64,000 nucleotides of DNA from Comamonas testosteroni (GTDB taxonomy: Bacteria; Pseudomonadota; Gammaproteobacteria; Burkholderiales; Burkholderiaceae_C): NCBI RefSeq assembly GCF_014076415.1, contig NZ_CP043568.1:3410001-3474000 (forward strand). Reading direction: 5' to 3'. A program made the translations under genes and the position numbers. Under the pieces are notes generated by a model. That model saw only the letters and a list, made by a program, of their open reading frames with translations. It did not search any database and was not told the origin of the DNA. Below, one piece after another: positions 29,759-37,574 of this stretch (position 1 is the first letter of the stretch; each line of letters begins with the position of its first letter).

Positions 29759-30756
29759 ACGGCGGTACAGACAATCTCCACGGCTTGCCTCTGCAGCCCG
29801 TGGACCCGGCTCTGGCACGCACCTTACAGCGCTTTGCCCGGCTCGACGCGGACACGCCGACCCCGCAACTCGACTATGTGCAACGCCGGCGTCTGCTCAG
29901 CGAGCTGCAGGCCGGGCTGATTCGCTCCGCCCTGCCCGGCATTTCCAGGACCGAGCATTTTGTGGCCGCCGAGGGCCGCGAGATCTGCGTGCGCAGCTAT
30001 CGCAAGCAAGGTACGGGCAGCGGCCGGACGCTGGTCTGGCTGCATGGCGGCGGCTGGATGGTAGGCGATCTCAACACCCATGACGACCTGTGCGAGCATC
30101 TGGCCCAGTTCACCGGCCATACCGTGCTGTCTGTGCATTACCGCCGCACGCCGGAGAGCCGATTTCCCGCACCGCTGGACGACGTGATGGCCGTGCTTCA
30201 GTGGCTGAGCGATATGCGCGGGCTGCTGCCTTTTGCGGCTGAGCAGGTCCTGCTCGGCGGCGATAGCGCTGGCGCCCATCTGGCACTGGCAGCAGCGGTG
30301 CGCCAGATTCAGCAACCTACCGATGCGGCCCGCATTGCAGGCCTGCTGCTGCTCTACCCGCCGCTTGAGCCTGATCAGGACAATGACAGCATGCGCAGCT
30401 TTGACGCAGGCTTCGGGCTCACACCGGCGGCCATGCAGCGCTACTGGCAGGAACTCGGCCGACCCGAGGGCCTGGCCGCGCAATGGCTGACGCCGGGCTG
30501 CTGCAGCGCAGCCATCGCCGCTTTGCCGCCCACGCTGCTGATGACGGCCAGCCACGATATTCTGCGCGACGAGGCCGAAGCCTTTGCCCACGCAGCCCAG
30601 GCCCTGGGCGCACCGCTGCAGCTTTTGCGCGCGCCGGCCATGGTTCACGGCTTTGCGCGCTTGCTGGCTGCCAGCCCGGCGGCACGCCAGCAAGTCGAGC
30701 TCGCCTGCTCGGCCTGGGTGGAACTAATAGGGCGCCAGCGTCCTCAGAGCAAATAA
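29755..30756 (+). CDS. alpha/beta hydrolase, HSL/esterase family
   Basis: This is a 333-residue esterase/lipase of the hormone-sensitive-lipase type. The HGGGW oxyanion motif and the GDSAG nucleophile elbow are clear. The catalytic Asp is probably in SHDILRDEAEAF and the His in PAMVHGFARL. No export signal is seen, so it should be cytoplasmic and act on short acyl esters. The start overlaps the methyltransferase stop by 4 bp (ATGA). The stop codon lies in the loop of a 12-bp perfect hairpin (30742-30770). Confidence 0.92.
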   Translation: MNGGTDNLHGLPLQPVDPALARTLQRFARLDADTPTPQLDYVQRRRLLSELQAGLIRSALPGISRTEHFVAAEGREICVRSYRKQGTGSGRTLVWLHGGGWMVGDLNTHDDLCEHLAQFTGHTVLSVHYRRTPESRFPAPLDDVMAVLQWLSDMRGLLPFAAEQVLLGGDSAGAHLALAAAVRQIQQPTDAARIAGLLLLYPPLEPDQDNDSMRSFDAGFGLTPAAMQRYWQELGRPEGLAAQWLTPGCCSAAIAALPPTLLMTASHDILRDEAEAFAHAAQALGAPLQLLRAPAMVHGFARLLAASPAARQQVELACSAWVELIGRQRPQSK

Positions 30757-30770
30757 GCTTTGCTCTGAGG
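30742..30770 (+). other. hairpin enclosing the hydrolase stop codon
   Basis: The perfect 12-bp stem CCTCAGAGCAAA / TTTGCTCTGAGG has a 5-nt loop TAAGC that contains the TAA stop. No T-run follows, so it is not a standard intrinsic terminator. It may stabilise the mRNA end or slow termination. The rest of the gap to 30898 shows no gene. Confidence 0.6.
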
Positions 30771-30898
30771 GCGGGTAGCGGCATGGCCGTGCAGGTGTAC
30801 GCTGCACGGCGCCGGGCCCCGCCCCGCCCCTTTCAAACACAATACCTCGACGCTGATGCATCAAGCATCCGGCGCTCGCCGCCATATCTTTCTTAGTC

Positions 30899-31372
30899 AT
30901 GAGCCCAACTTCCGCCACCCCACAACAACTGATGCGCCTGGCCGTGGATCTGGCCCATGCCAACCGCCTCAAGGGCGGGCGCCCGTTCGGTGCCGTGCTC
31001 GCCCAGGGAAATGAAGTCGTTGCCACCGGCGTCAACGAAATCATTGCCAGCCGCGACCCCAGCACCCATGCCGAAATGCAGGCCATACGCGCGGGCACGC
31101 AGCAGCGCGCCAATCCCAGCCTTGCGGGCCTGTCCATCTATGCCAGCGGCCACCCCTGTCCCATGTGCCTGGCAGCCCTGGTCATGAATGGCGCCGAGCA
31201 GGTGTTCTTCGCCTTCGACAACCAAGACGCCGCGCCCTATGGTCTGTCCAGCGAGAGCAGCTACCAGCGTCTGCGCCTGTCGCTGACGCCGCAGCCGCTG
31301 CCCATCACCCGCATCGACATCGGCATCCGCGCGGCCCAGCTCTATGGGGATGAGGCCTGGCCAGACGCCTGA
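30899..31372 (+). CDS. nucleoside/guanine deaminase family zinc enzyme
   Basis: This 157-residue member of the cytidine/deoxycytidylate deaminase superfamily has both zinc motifs, THAEMQAIRAG (His and proton-shuttle Glu) and HPCPMCLAALVMNG (two Cys). The pattern and size are closest to guanine deaminases of the GuaD/TadA-like branch, which turn guanine into xanthine. A tRNA adenosine deaminase is less likely given the C-terminal tail RIDIGIRAAQLYGDEAW. It is a singleton in a run of plus-strand genes. A nucleobase-salvage role is an inference. Confidence 0.85.
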   Translation: MSPTSATPQQLMRLAVDLAHANRLKGGRPFGAVLAQGNEVVATGVNEIIASRDPSTHAEMQAIRAGTQQRANPSLAGLSIYASGHPCPMCLAALVMNGAEQVFFAFDNQDAAPYGLSSESSYQRLRLSLTPQPLPITRIDIGIRAAQLYGDEAWPDA

Positions 31373-31468
31373 TCCTCGTTGCCGCCAAAACCATAACAAC
31401 AAACCGGGCTGCCCAGGGCGAGCGGCGCGCGCACCGGCGCGCCGCAGCGCAGCCAGCCCCCGAGCTTC

Positions 31469-32701
31469 ATGACATCGACATCCTCCCGAACACACCGCGT
31501 GCCGCCATTGCTGTGGCTGGCCGTGGTGATACTCGTCACCATCAATCTGCGCCCCTTTCTGACGGCTCCGGGTCCCTTGGCACCGACCATACAGCAGGCC
31601 ACGGGCATGGATTTGCGCAGCTTTTCCTGGCTCACGCTGCTGCCCATGGCGCTGATGGGCATTGGTGGCTGGCTCGCTCCCACGGCATTGCGACGCTGGG
31701 GGGCGCGCGCCGCCATCTGCACCTCGCTGCTGCTGATCGCGCTGGGCTGCGCCCTGCGCCTGACGCCTGCAGGAGCTGCGACCGGTAGTCTTCTGATCGT
31801 CACGGCCGGCCTCTGCGGCACGGGCGTGGCGCTGGCACAAAGCATTCTGCCGGGGCTGATCAAGCGCCAGTCTCCCCACAACGTGGCGCCCATGATGGGT
31901 CTGTATTCGGCGGCGCTCATGGGCGGCGGTGCCCTCAGCGCCCAGCTCTCGCCAGTGGCCATGCAGCTGGGTCTGAGCTGGCAGGCTTCGCTGGCCATCT
32001 GGACCATTCCGGTGCTGCTGGCATTGCCGCTGGCCTGGCATGCGCTGACCCTGATGCGCGAGCCCGTTGCCCCTGCACCCTCCGCGCCCCCGATACAAGC
32101 CGACAGCGACACTGGCTGGCTGCTGCACCGCGGCCGCGCCTGGCTGCTGCTGATCAGTTTTGGCCTGATGAACGGCGGCTATGGCTCCACCGTCGCCTGG
32201 CTTGCTCCGTTCTATCAAACCCATGGCTGGACGGCCACGCAAAGCGGCTCGCTGCTGGCCATTCTGTCGATTGCACAGGCCGCATCGGCGCTGGCCATGC
32301 CCGCCCTGGCGCGCAGCAGTCTGGACCGTCGCTCCTGGGTTGTGCTGGCCTTGCTGCTGCAGATCATCGGCTTTGCCGGCCTCGGACTCTGGCCCGATGC
32401 CATTCCCACGCTCAATGCCATCGTGCTGGGGCTGGGTCTTGGCGGTTGTTTTTCGCTCTTCATGCTGGTGGCGCTGGATCATCTTCCCTCGCCCACGCAG
32501 GCCGGCGCCCTGAACTCGCTGATGCAGGGAGGCGGCTTCATCCTCGCCGCACTGGCCCCTCTGGTCATGGCGCAATTGCACCAGATCAGCGGTAGCTGGA
32601 CGGCCGGCTGGCTCTATCAGGCCGGTGTGGCGGCGCTGGTCTGCCTGCTGGTGACACGCTTCAATCCCAAGGGCTACCCACAAGCCATGCAGCGGCCTTG
32701 A
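31469..32701 (+). CDS. MFS transporter, CynX/NimT family
   Basis: This is a 410-residue, 12-helix transporter. The N-terminal VVILVTINLRPFLTAPGPLAPTIQQATG and the middle GTGVALAQSILPGLIKRQSPHNVAPMMGLYSAALMGGGALSAQLS are typical of CynX (cyanate) and NimT/YeaN (2-nitroimidazole) transporters. No cyanase or other cyn gene is nearby, so the substrate stays open. The transporter lies 96 bp after the deaminase gene, so co-transcription is possible. A strong terminator follows. Confidence 0.9.
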   Translation: MTSTSSRTHRVPPLLWLAVVILVTINLRPFLTAPGPLAPTIQQATGMDLRSFSWLTLLPMALMGIGGWLAPTALRRWGARAAICTSLLLIALGCALRLTPAGAATGSLLIVTAGLCGTGVALAQSILPGLIKRQSPHNVAPMMGLYSAALMGGGALSAQLSPVAMQLGLSWQASLAIWTIPVLLALPLAWHALTLMREPVAPAPSAPPIQADSDTGWLLHRGRAWLLLISFGLMNGGYGSTVAWLAPFYQTHGWTATQSGSLLAILSIAQAASALAMPALARSSLDRRSWVVLALLLQIIGFAGLGLWPDAIPTLNAIVLGLGLGGCFSLFMLVALDHLPSPTQAGALNSLMQGGGFILAALAPLVMAQLHQISGSWTAGWLYQAGVAALVCLLVTRFNPKGYPQAMQRP

Positions 32702-32720
32702 ACGCGCCATCTCACCCCTC

Positions 32721-32752
32721 AAAAAAGGCCTGGAAATATCCAGGCCTTTTTT
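32721..32752. terminator. bidirectional intrinsic terminator
   Basis: The 13-bp stem AAAAAAGGCCTGG / CCAGGCCTTTTTT has a 6-nt loop. It lies between the convergent CynX-like gene and the HD-Pnk gene and has A and T tracts serving both strands. Confidence 0.93.
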
Positions 32753-32765
32753 GTTTTGGCTTGAA

Positions 32766-33911
32766 CTACTCGTTGGCCAGCAGTTGCAGCCCATGCGCTT
32801 CGGTCGGCAATGGCACCTCCCATCTGTGCAACATGCCCAGCAATGCGGCATTACCGAGTGTGGTGTCGCGCTTGCTGTTGCGCGCCAGCAAGGTGGACCG
32901 GGTGGCCTCCAGATGCACCAGCTCCACCTGTGCACCATAGGCCAGGCACAGGTCCAGCGTCTTGCCGCGCATCTGCCTGGACAGATGCGTGGCGTTCCAG
33001 ACAAAGGCAGCCTTGGCGCGCAGCAGGCTCTTGGCCTTGTCCACGGCTCGGTGGGCAGCAGCGCCCTCGTTCTCGCCATGGCGCAGGCCCAGCTCGGCGC
33101 GCGCATCGTCGAACGACACCACAGGCAAGCCCGGATGATGCTGGGCAACCCAGTGGTTCTTGCCTGATGCAGGCAGACCGCACATGACGATGACGCGCGA
33201 GCCCGGCTCTTCATGCAAGGCGTAGTCCGGGTGCAGCTCGGCACCGCGGAAATAGCGTACTGCCGTCTCGGCCGAAGCAAAGCTGCGCGGCTTGCGCAAA
33301 CAGCCCTCTTCCAGCGCCAGCTCCCTGAACAGCTCGATATTCACCAGCACATTGCCCACATCGGGGCAGATGCGGCCACGAATATCGGCCCGGGCCAGCA
33401 GCACCAGCAAATGCAGATCGACCTGCCAGGACAGCTCACGAACCACGAACTCGGGCGAGACGCCTCGGCGCGAATTGGCAAAGGCGAAGAAAGGCACCTG
33501 ATGCACCGCAATCAGGCGGCAGACCGCCTCCCGCCAAGCCACAGGCGCGCCCGCCTCCCAGAGCATGAGCCGCACATCCAGCGCGCCCCTGCGTGAATGG
33601 CCGGGCTGCGAGATGCGGCCGTCGTCGGCTATCTGCGTGGTCGAGCACTTGGCCACATCGTGCAGCAGCGCAGCCAGAAAGACGGTCTCGCGCTCCTCGT
33701 TGGTGAGCCGTGCATAGTCGCTGTCCTGCAGCAACTCGGTCACCACCATCTGCGTATGCGTCCAGACATCGCCTTCGGCATGGTAGTGCGGGTCCTGCGG
33801 CGTGGTCTTGGCAAGCTCCAGTTGCGGGAAGGCGTCCAGGCAGGCCGCCCAGTCCACCGAGTCGTGAGCGGAATGCGGCACCAGGGCCGCAATCTGTTTC
33901 CAGCTCCACAT
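32766..33911 (-). CDS. HD-Pnk type bifunctional nucleic acid end-healing enzyme
   Basis: This 381-residue protein is a fusion of two domains. Residues about 35-200 form an HD phosphohydrolase domain with H44, H52, the H84-D85 pair and D176 (LLARADIRGR). Residues about 238-381 form a P-loop kinase of the T4-Pnk/AAA_33 type. It has MCGLPASGKN (245-252), SFDDAR (acidic pair 268-269), WNATHLSRQMRGK and lid arginines. This matches the Runella HD-Pnk architecture, whose HD part removes 2-prime,3-prime-cyclic or 3-prime phosphates and whose kinase phosphorylates 5-prime-OH ends. The P-loop ends in GKN instead of GKS/T. The ATG at 33911 has AGGAG 5 nt upstream. It follows an ATP-dependent RNA ligase gene 72 bp upstream, as reported for other HD-Pnk genes. 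Activity is inferred. Confidence 0.88.
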   Translation of the reverse strand: MWSWKQIAALVPHSAHDSVDWAACLDAFPQLELAKTTPQDPHYHAEGDVWTHTQMVVTELLQDSDYARLTNEERETVFLAALLHDVAKCSTTQIADDGRISQPGHSRRGALDVRLMLWEAGAPVAWREAVCRLIAVHQVPFFAFANSRRGVSPEFVVRELSWQVDLHLLVLLARADIRGRICPDVGNVLVNIELFRELALEEGCLRKPRSFASAETAVRYFRGAELHPDYALHEEPGSRVIVMCGLPASGKNHWVAQHHPGLPVVSFDDARAELGLRHGENEGAAAHRAVDKAKSLLRAKAAFVWNATHLSRQMRGKTLDLCLAYGAQVELVHLEATRSTLLARNSKRDTTLGNAALLGMLHRWEVPLPTEAHGLQLLANE

Positions 33912-33950
33912 AAGTTCTCCTTTCACCGTAGCTTCATCACGCAACTACGG

Positions 33951-33994
33951 TTTTGATAGCTATCAATGCTTTCTGGTAAAGCCCTACCAGCTTT
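33951..33994. repeat. dispersed GATAGCTA hairpin element
   Basis: TTTTGATAGCTATCAA is followed by a small hairpin (CTGGTA / TACCAG at 33973-33978 and 33985-33990) that overlaps the last codons and stop of the RNA ligase gene. The same building blocks occur near 13933-13963 in the other orientation, and a partial copy lies near 25869. It resembles small dispersed repeats of Comamonadaceae intergenic regions. Confidence 0.5.
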
Positions 33995-34820
33995 TGGGGA
34001 TCACATTGGCAAAGATATCGACGCCTGCACGCAGACCGTTGGCGACGATGGGCCGCTCGCTGTGGTGCGAGCCCGACTCCAGGATCACCTGCACGAAGTC
34101 GGAGCGCACGAACTTGTAGCGCTCCACGGTCTGGCCGTTCTCCTCGACCTTGATATACAGACCTTCGGCAAGTTCGGATCTGTCGGTCTGGCGCCAGGCC
34201 AACGGCAAATCCAGCTTCTGCCTTTGCACCTGATCCTCGAACACCGCCTTCCAGCGCGCACTGCGCCCCAGGGACGGTGTCAGCAATGCCAGCAAATCCT
34301 GCAAGCGCCTCGGTGCGATACCGGCGTAGAGCACGGGCACGGACACCACAGGCACACCGGCCAGCAGCGCATGGCGCTGCGGCGTATCCAGAAACTGCTG
34401 CGCCACGCGGTCCCAGACGTCGAACTCGCAAAACCAGTGCGGCAACGCGTCGTAGTACAGAGAATGCTTGGCATACAGCCATTCGCCATACATCACATAG
34501 CGTTCGTCCAGCAAGGCCATCAGTGCCCCTTCATGGGCTCTGGCCCATTGCTTGTAGGCATTGAACTGACGCTCGCGCCCGCCCATCTGATCGGCTTGCA
34601 GATAGTGGCCGCGCGACTGCAGCAGCAAGCTGCCGTCGGCGCCAAAGCTCAGCGCCGCATTGGCGCCATCCAGCTTTTCCTCGACCACGATATGGCGGCC
34701 GGCCAGGGCTTCATAGGACACGGCGTCGGCCTGATCACCGACCTGCAGTCGCGAGCCACGCAGATGCGGCGTGCGAGGATATTTGAGAATCTCCAGATTG
34801 AATAAATGGGAAGTAGTCAT
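33984..34820 (-). CDS. ATP-dependent RNA ligase family protein
   Basis: This 278-residue member of the covalent nucleotidyltransferase superfamily is of RNA-ligase type. The motif I lysine lies in EEKLDG (Lys49). Motif III is MYGEWL (110-115), IIIa is CEFDVWDR, IV is EGLYIKVE, and V is YKFVRSDF. All five motifs are in the right order, so it should form a lysyl-AMP and seal 3-prime-OH/5-prime-phosphate ends. There is no extra C-terminal specificity domain beyond about 40 residues. The frame extends 41 codons upstream, but the ATG at 34820 with a GGAAA site gives a compact N-terminus. It precedes HD-Pnk in the same orientation, forming a healing-and-sealing pair. Confidence 0.88.
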   Translation of the reverse strand: MTTSHLFNLEILKYPRTPHLRGSRLQVGDQADAVSYEALAGRHIVVEEKLDGANAALSFGADGSLLLQSRGHYLQADQMGGRERQFNAYKQWARAHEGALMALLDERYVMYGEWLYAKHSLYYDALPHWFCEFDVWDRVAQQFLDTPQRHALLAGVPVVSVPVLYAGIAPRRLQDLLALLTPSLGRSARWKAVFEDQVQRQKLDLPLAWRQTDRSELAEGLYIKVEENGQTVERYKFVRSDFVQVILESGSHHSERPIVANGLRAGVDIFANVIPKSW

Positions 34821-35372
34821 GTTGTGCTTTCCAAAAAGGGAATAAGCCACGCACCAAAAGGCATGGCAGACAAACCAAGGACAACGAAAGCGGCACTCGC
34901 CGCCACCATCGGGCGAAGACAAAGACACCTGGCCGCCATGCAAAGAACAGGCCGGGATTCAGGGAGTGGAAGAGCGCAGGACCAAGGCGTGAGCCAGGTC
35001 AGAAACGCCAGGCAAGGGCTTGCTCACCGCGAAGGCGCAAGTGCCCCCTCAGGGCGACATGCAACGGGAAAGTAGGAGGCAGCCCGAGTCAGGCACCTCC
35101 GGGGGTTATATATCCACACCGCAGCGCACACGTGAGAGATCAGCGTGTGACGAAGTCGTTTAGCGCAAACGAATGCGGCAGGACATGGTGCACCTCGAAA
35201 ATGAGAGCGAATAACGCAAGTGGGGTATGGCTGGCGAGTGTATTGGCTTGTGACAGCAGCTGCCAAGCGATTTGCAGTCTCTGTGGTGCAAAGACCACGA
35301 ATCTGTTTCACAGGGATGAAACAGAGGCTGGTTACAAATCGTAGTTTTCTTCCTGCACCTGCCAAACTCTCA
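34821..35372. other. 550-bp divergent non-coding region
   Basis: No credible gene is present between the RNA ligase and the lipoprotein gene. Part of a GC-rich dispersed repeat lies at about 35034-35060. Two small hairpins follow, CACACG/CGTGTG (35127-35149) and TCGTTT/AAACGA (35156-35172), and then a 24-bp palindrome at 35302. I looked for a sigma-54 promoter (the RtcR type used by other RNA-repair operons) before the ligase and did not find one. Confidence 0.5.
35302..35325. promoter_or_regulatory. 24-bp palindrome upstream of lipoprotein gene
   Basis: TCTGTTTCA and TGAAACAGA are perfect 9-bp arms around a 6-nt spacer, ending 47 bp before the start codon. The size and position suit a dimeric repressor site, or a leader hairpin if transcribed. 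The regulator is unknown. It does not match a PHO box. Confidence 0.5.
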
Positions 35373-37349
35373 ATGACATCTGCACAGACCTTGCGCCAAC
35401 ATCTTCTGATTTCCCTGATTGCAGCCGCTGCCCTAACCGCCTGCGGTGGTGACGACAACAACACGAACAGCACCACCCCAACACCTGCTCCGGTTCCTGA
35501 AGGCCCGGCACCGGCTCCCGAGCCCGAGAAGACGCCTGTCTCGCTCCTGCTCGAAAAAATCGGCAGCTATCAGTCGGGCATTTTTTTGCAGAGCGCCGCC
35601 GAAATTACGGCTTTCGATCCCGTCACCAAGCGCGGCTTTGTGGTCAACGCCCAGAAAGGTGCGCTGGATGTGCTGGACATGAGCAACCCCGCCGCACCGC
35701 GCATGCTCGCCAGTCTGGATGCCACCAAGCTCTCGCTGGGTGCAGGGGCCTCCATCAACAGCGTGGCCGTGCATGGCGGCCTGGTGGCCGCAGCCGTGCA
35801 GGCATCGGTCAAGACGGACAAGGGCATGGTTGTCATCTATGACGCCGACAAGCTCGGCGTGATCGCAGAAGTGCCCGTGGGCGCCCTGCCCGATATGTTG
35901 ACCTTCACCCCCGACGGCAAGACCATTCTGGTCGCCAACGAGGGCGAGCCCAGCGATGACTACCAGATCGACCCCGAAGGCTCGATCAGCGTGATCGACG
36001 TGAGCACGCCCGCCAAGCCTGTGGCTCGCACTGCCGACTTCAAGGCCTTCAACAGCCAGAAGGCCCAGTTGCTGGCCAAGGGCGTGCGCATCTTCGGCCC
36101 GACCGCAGACGGCCAGGGAACGGCCGCCGTGGCCAACGACCTGGAGCCCGAATACATCGCCGTGGCCCCCGATGGCAAGACGGCCTGGGTGACACTGCAG
36201 GAAAACAATGCGCTGGCCATCGTGGACATTGCCAGCGCCACCGTGAACGAGGTGGTGGCTCTGGGCTACAAGGATCATGGCGCTGTTGGCAACGAGCTGG
36301 ACTTCGCCGACAGTGACGGCAAGAGCCCGGTCATCGACATCACCCGGGCCCCCAACGTCTACGGCATGTTCCAGCCGGACTCCATCGCCGCCTACAAGGC
36401 CGCAGACGGTGCAACCTATCTGGTCACGGCCAACGAAGGCGATGCACGTGCCTGGGGTGAAGGCAACAAAAGCTATTTCGGCACCGCCGCCGACAAAACA
36501 AGCGGCACCCCGGCTGCGGCAGGCGATGTGACCAAGGGCTTTGTGGAAGAGTGGCGCATCAAGCATCTGGTGCACAAGGACGGCTTTCTGCGCCGTGCGG
36601 GCGACGACCTGCCCGCTCATCTGGCCAGGCTGGCCAGCGGCGCCTATCTGAGTGGCGCCAACTTTGCCTGGTGCGGCGCAGTCGGCACAGACCCCAAGAC
36701 CTGCCGCGACGACGACAAACTGGGCCGCCTCAAGGTCACCTGGACCATGGGCTACCAGACCGACAGCAGCGGCAACCCCGTCAAGGATGGCAAGGGATAT
36801 CTGACCTATGACAGGCTATACGCCTATGGAGGTCGCTCCATCTCCATCTGGGATGCCAAGGGCAAGCAGGTCTGGGACTCTGGCGCTGCCATCGAAAAAT
36901 TCATCGCCAGCCCCGAATGCAAGCTGGGCGCCAAACGTGACATTGCCTGCGCCGCCTACTTCAACACCGGTCATGACGAAACGGCCAGGCTCGATGCGCG
37001 CAGCAGCGCCAAGGGTCCCGAGCCCGAAGGCCTGACCGTGGGCCAGATCGGCACCAAGACCTTTGTCTTTGTGGGCCTGGAACGCATGGGCGGCATTCTG
37101 GTGTTCGACATCACCGACCCCAAGGCACCCAAGCAGATCGACTATCTGAACACTCGCGAGAACTGGAGCGCCGGCTTTGACAGCAAGTCCGCGCTGGCAG
37201 GCACCGCACTCAGCGATGTGGGCGATCTGGGCCCCGAAGGCCTGCACTTCATTTCCGCGGCCAAGTCACCCAACGGCAAGCCCCTGCTGATGGTGGGCAA
37301 CGAGGTCAGCGGAACCACAGCCATCTACCAGCTCAATCTGCAGTATTGA
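35373..37349 (+). CDS. choice-of-anchor-I-like beta-propeller lipoprotein
   Basis: This 658-residue exported lipoprotein has a signal peptide ending in AALTACGGDD (lipobox cysteine near residue 24) and a Pro/Glu-rich linker. It continues as a long beta-propeller-like chain with repeated blade motifs (for example FTPDGKTILVANEGEPSDDY, EYIAVAPDGKTAWVTLQENNALAIVDI, FVFVGLERMGGILVFDI). This pattern is typical of the choice-of-anchor I family, related to alkaline-phosphatase-associated and mesenchyme-specific glycoprotein propellers. The enzymatic role is unclear. The first residues fit the ATG at 35373, and the 51 extra upstream codons are not needed. It ends at a clear terminator before the ABC importer leader. 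Confidence 0.85.
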   Translation: MTSAQTLRQHLLISLIAAAALTACGGDDNNTNSTTPTPAPVPEGPAPAPEPEKTPVSLLLEKIGSYQSGIFLQSAAEITAFDPVTKRGFVVNAQKGALDVLDMSNPAAPRMLASLDATKLSLGAGASINSVAVHGGLVAAAVQASVKTDKGMVVIYDADKLGVIAEVPVGALPDMLTFTPDGKTILVANEGEPSDDYQIDPEGSISVIDVSTPAKPVARTADFKAFNSQKAQLLAKGVRIFGPTADGQGTAAVANDLEPEYIAVAPDGKTAWVTLQENNALAIVDIASATVNEVVALGYKDHGAVGNELDFADSDGKSPVIDITRAPNVYGMFQPDSIAAYKAADGATYLVTANEGDARAWGEGNKSYFGTAADKTSGTPAAAGDVTKGFVEEWRIKHLVHKDGFLRRAGDDLPAHLARLASGAYLSGANFAWCGAVGTDPKTCRDDDKLGRLKVTWTMGYQTDSSGNPVKDGKGYLTYDRLYAYGGRSISIWDAKGKQVWDSGAAIEKFIASPECKLGAKRDIACAAYFNTGHDETARLDARSSAKGPEPEGLTVGQIGTKTFVFVGLERMGGILVFDITDPKAPKQIDYLNTRENWSAGFDSKSALAGTALSDVGDLGPEGLHFISAAKSPNGKPLLMVGNEVSGTTAIYQLNLQY

Positions 37350-37381
37350 ACCCTCCAGACAAGCAGTCGCTTTCATGCCAG

Positions 37382-37404
37382 GCCCCGTTCCCACGGGGCT
37401 TTTT
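37382..37404 (+). terminator. intrinsic terminator after lipoprotein gene
   Basis: Stem GCCCCGT / ACGGGGC with loop TCCC is followed by five T. It separates the lipoprotein transcript from the ABC importer leader that begins downstream. Confidence 0.88.
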
Positions 37405-37465
37405 GCTATTCAAATCAAGCAAAGACTGCGCCGAGGGTTTCTCAATTACGTAACAATAAGCGCCA

Positions 37466-37560
37466 GCGGTCGGTGTACCGCCTATGGGTCCCCATTCGTC
37501 GCAAGCCAGACGCTTGCGACCTACTAAACCGCCGTGTATCCGGACGGCGGTGGCTTTTTT
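37466..37560 (+). promoter_or_regulatory. structured leader with attenuator, candidate riboswitch
   Basis: Four consecutive hairpins can form. They are GCGGT/ACCGC (37466-37481), ATGG/CCAT (37484-37495), a perfect 9-bp stem GTCGCAAGC/GCTTGCGAC (37498-37520), and a terminator stem ACCGCCGT/ACGGCGGT (37528-37551) with TTTTTT at 37555-37560. The hexamer ACCGCC occurs both in the first hairpin (37477) and in the 5-prime arm of the terminator (37528), so GCGGT can pair with either, as in attenuators. The T-run ends 14 nt before the importer's ATG, with only the GGAG ribosome site between. The transcript must therefore start upstream and pass this terminator. I do not recognise a known riboswitch class. 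Confidence 0.6.
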
Positions 37561-37574
37561 GAACGGAGCACTTA

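Noticed and set aside
34821..35000. Sigma-54 promoter before the RNA ligase (RtcR-type control)
   Set aside because: The best match on the minus strand lacks the conserved GC of the -12 element, so it was not called.
35250..35372. PHO box before the lipoprotein gene
   Set aside because: Only scattered TGACA/TTACA words are present; the 7-bp direct repeats at 11-bp spacing are missing.
35024..35476. 150-codon minus-strand frame across the gap before the lipoprotein gene
   Set aside because: It crosses hairpins and the start of the real plus-strand lipoprotein gene and has no coding-like composition.
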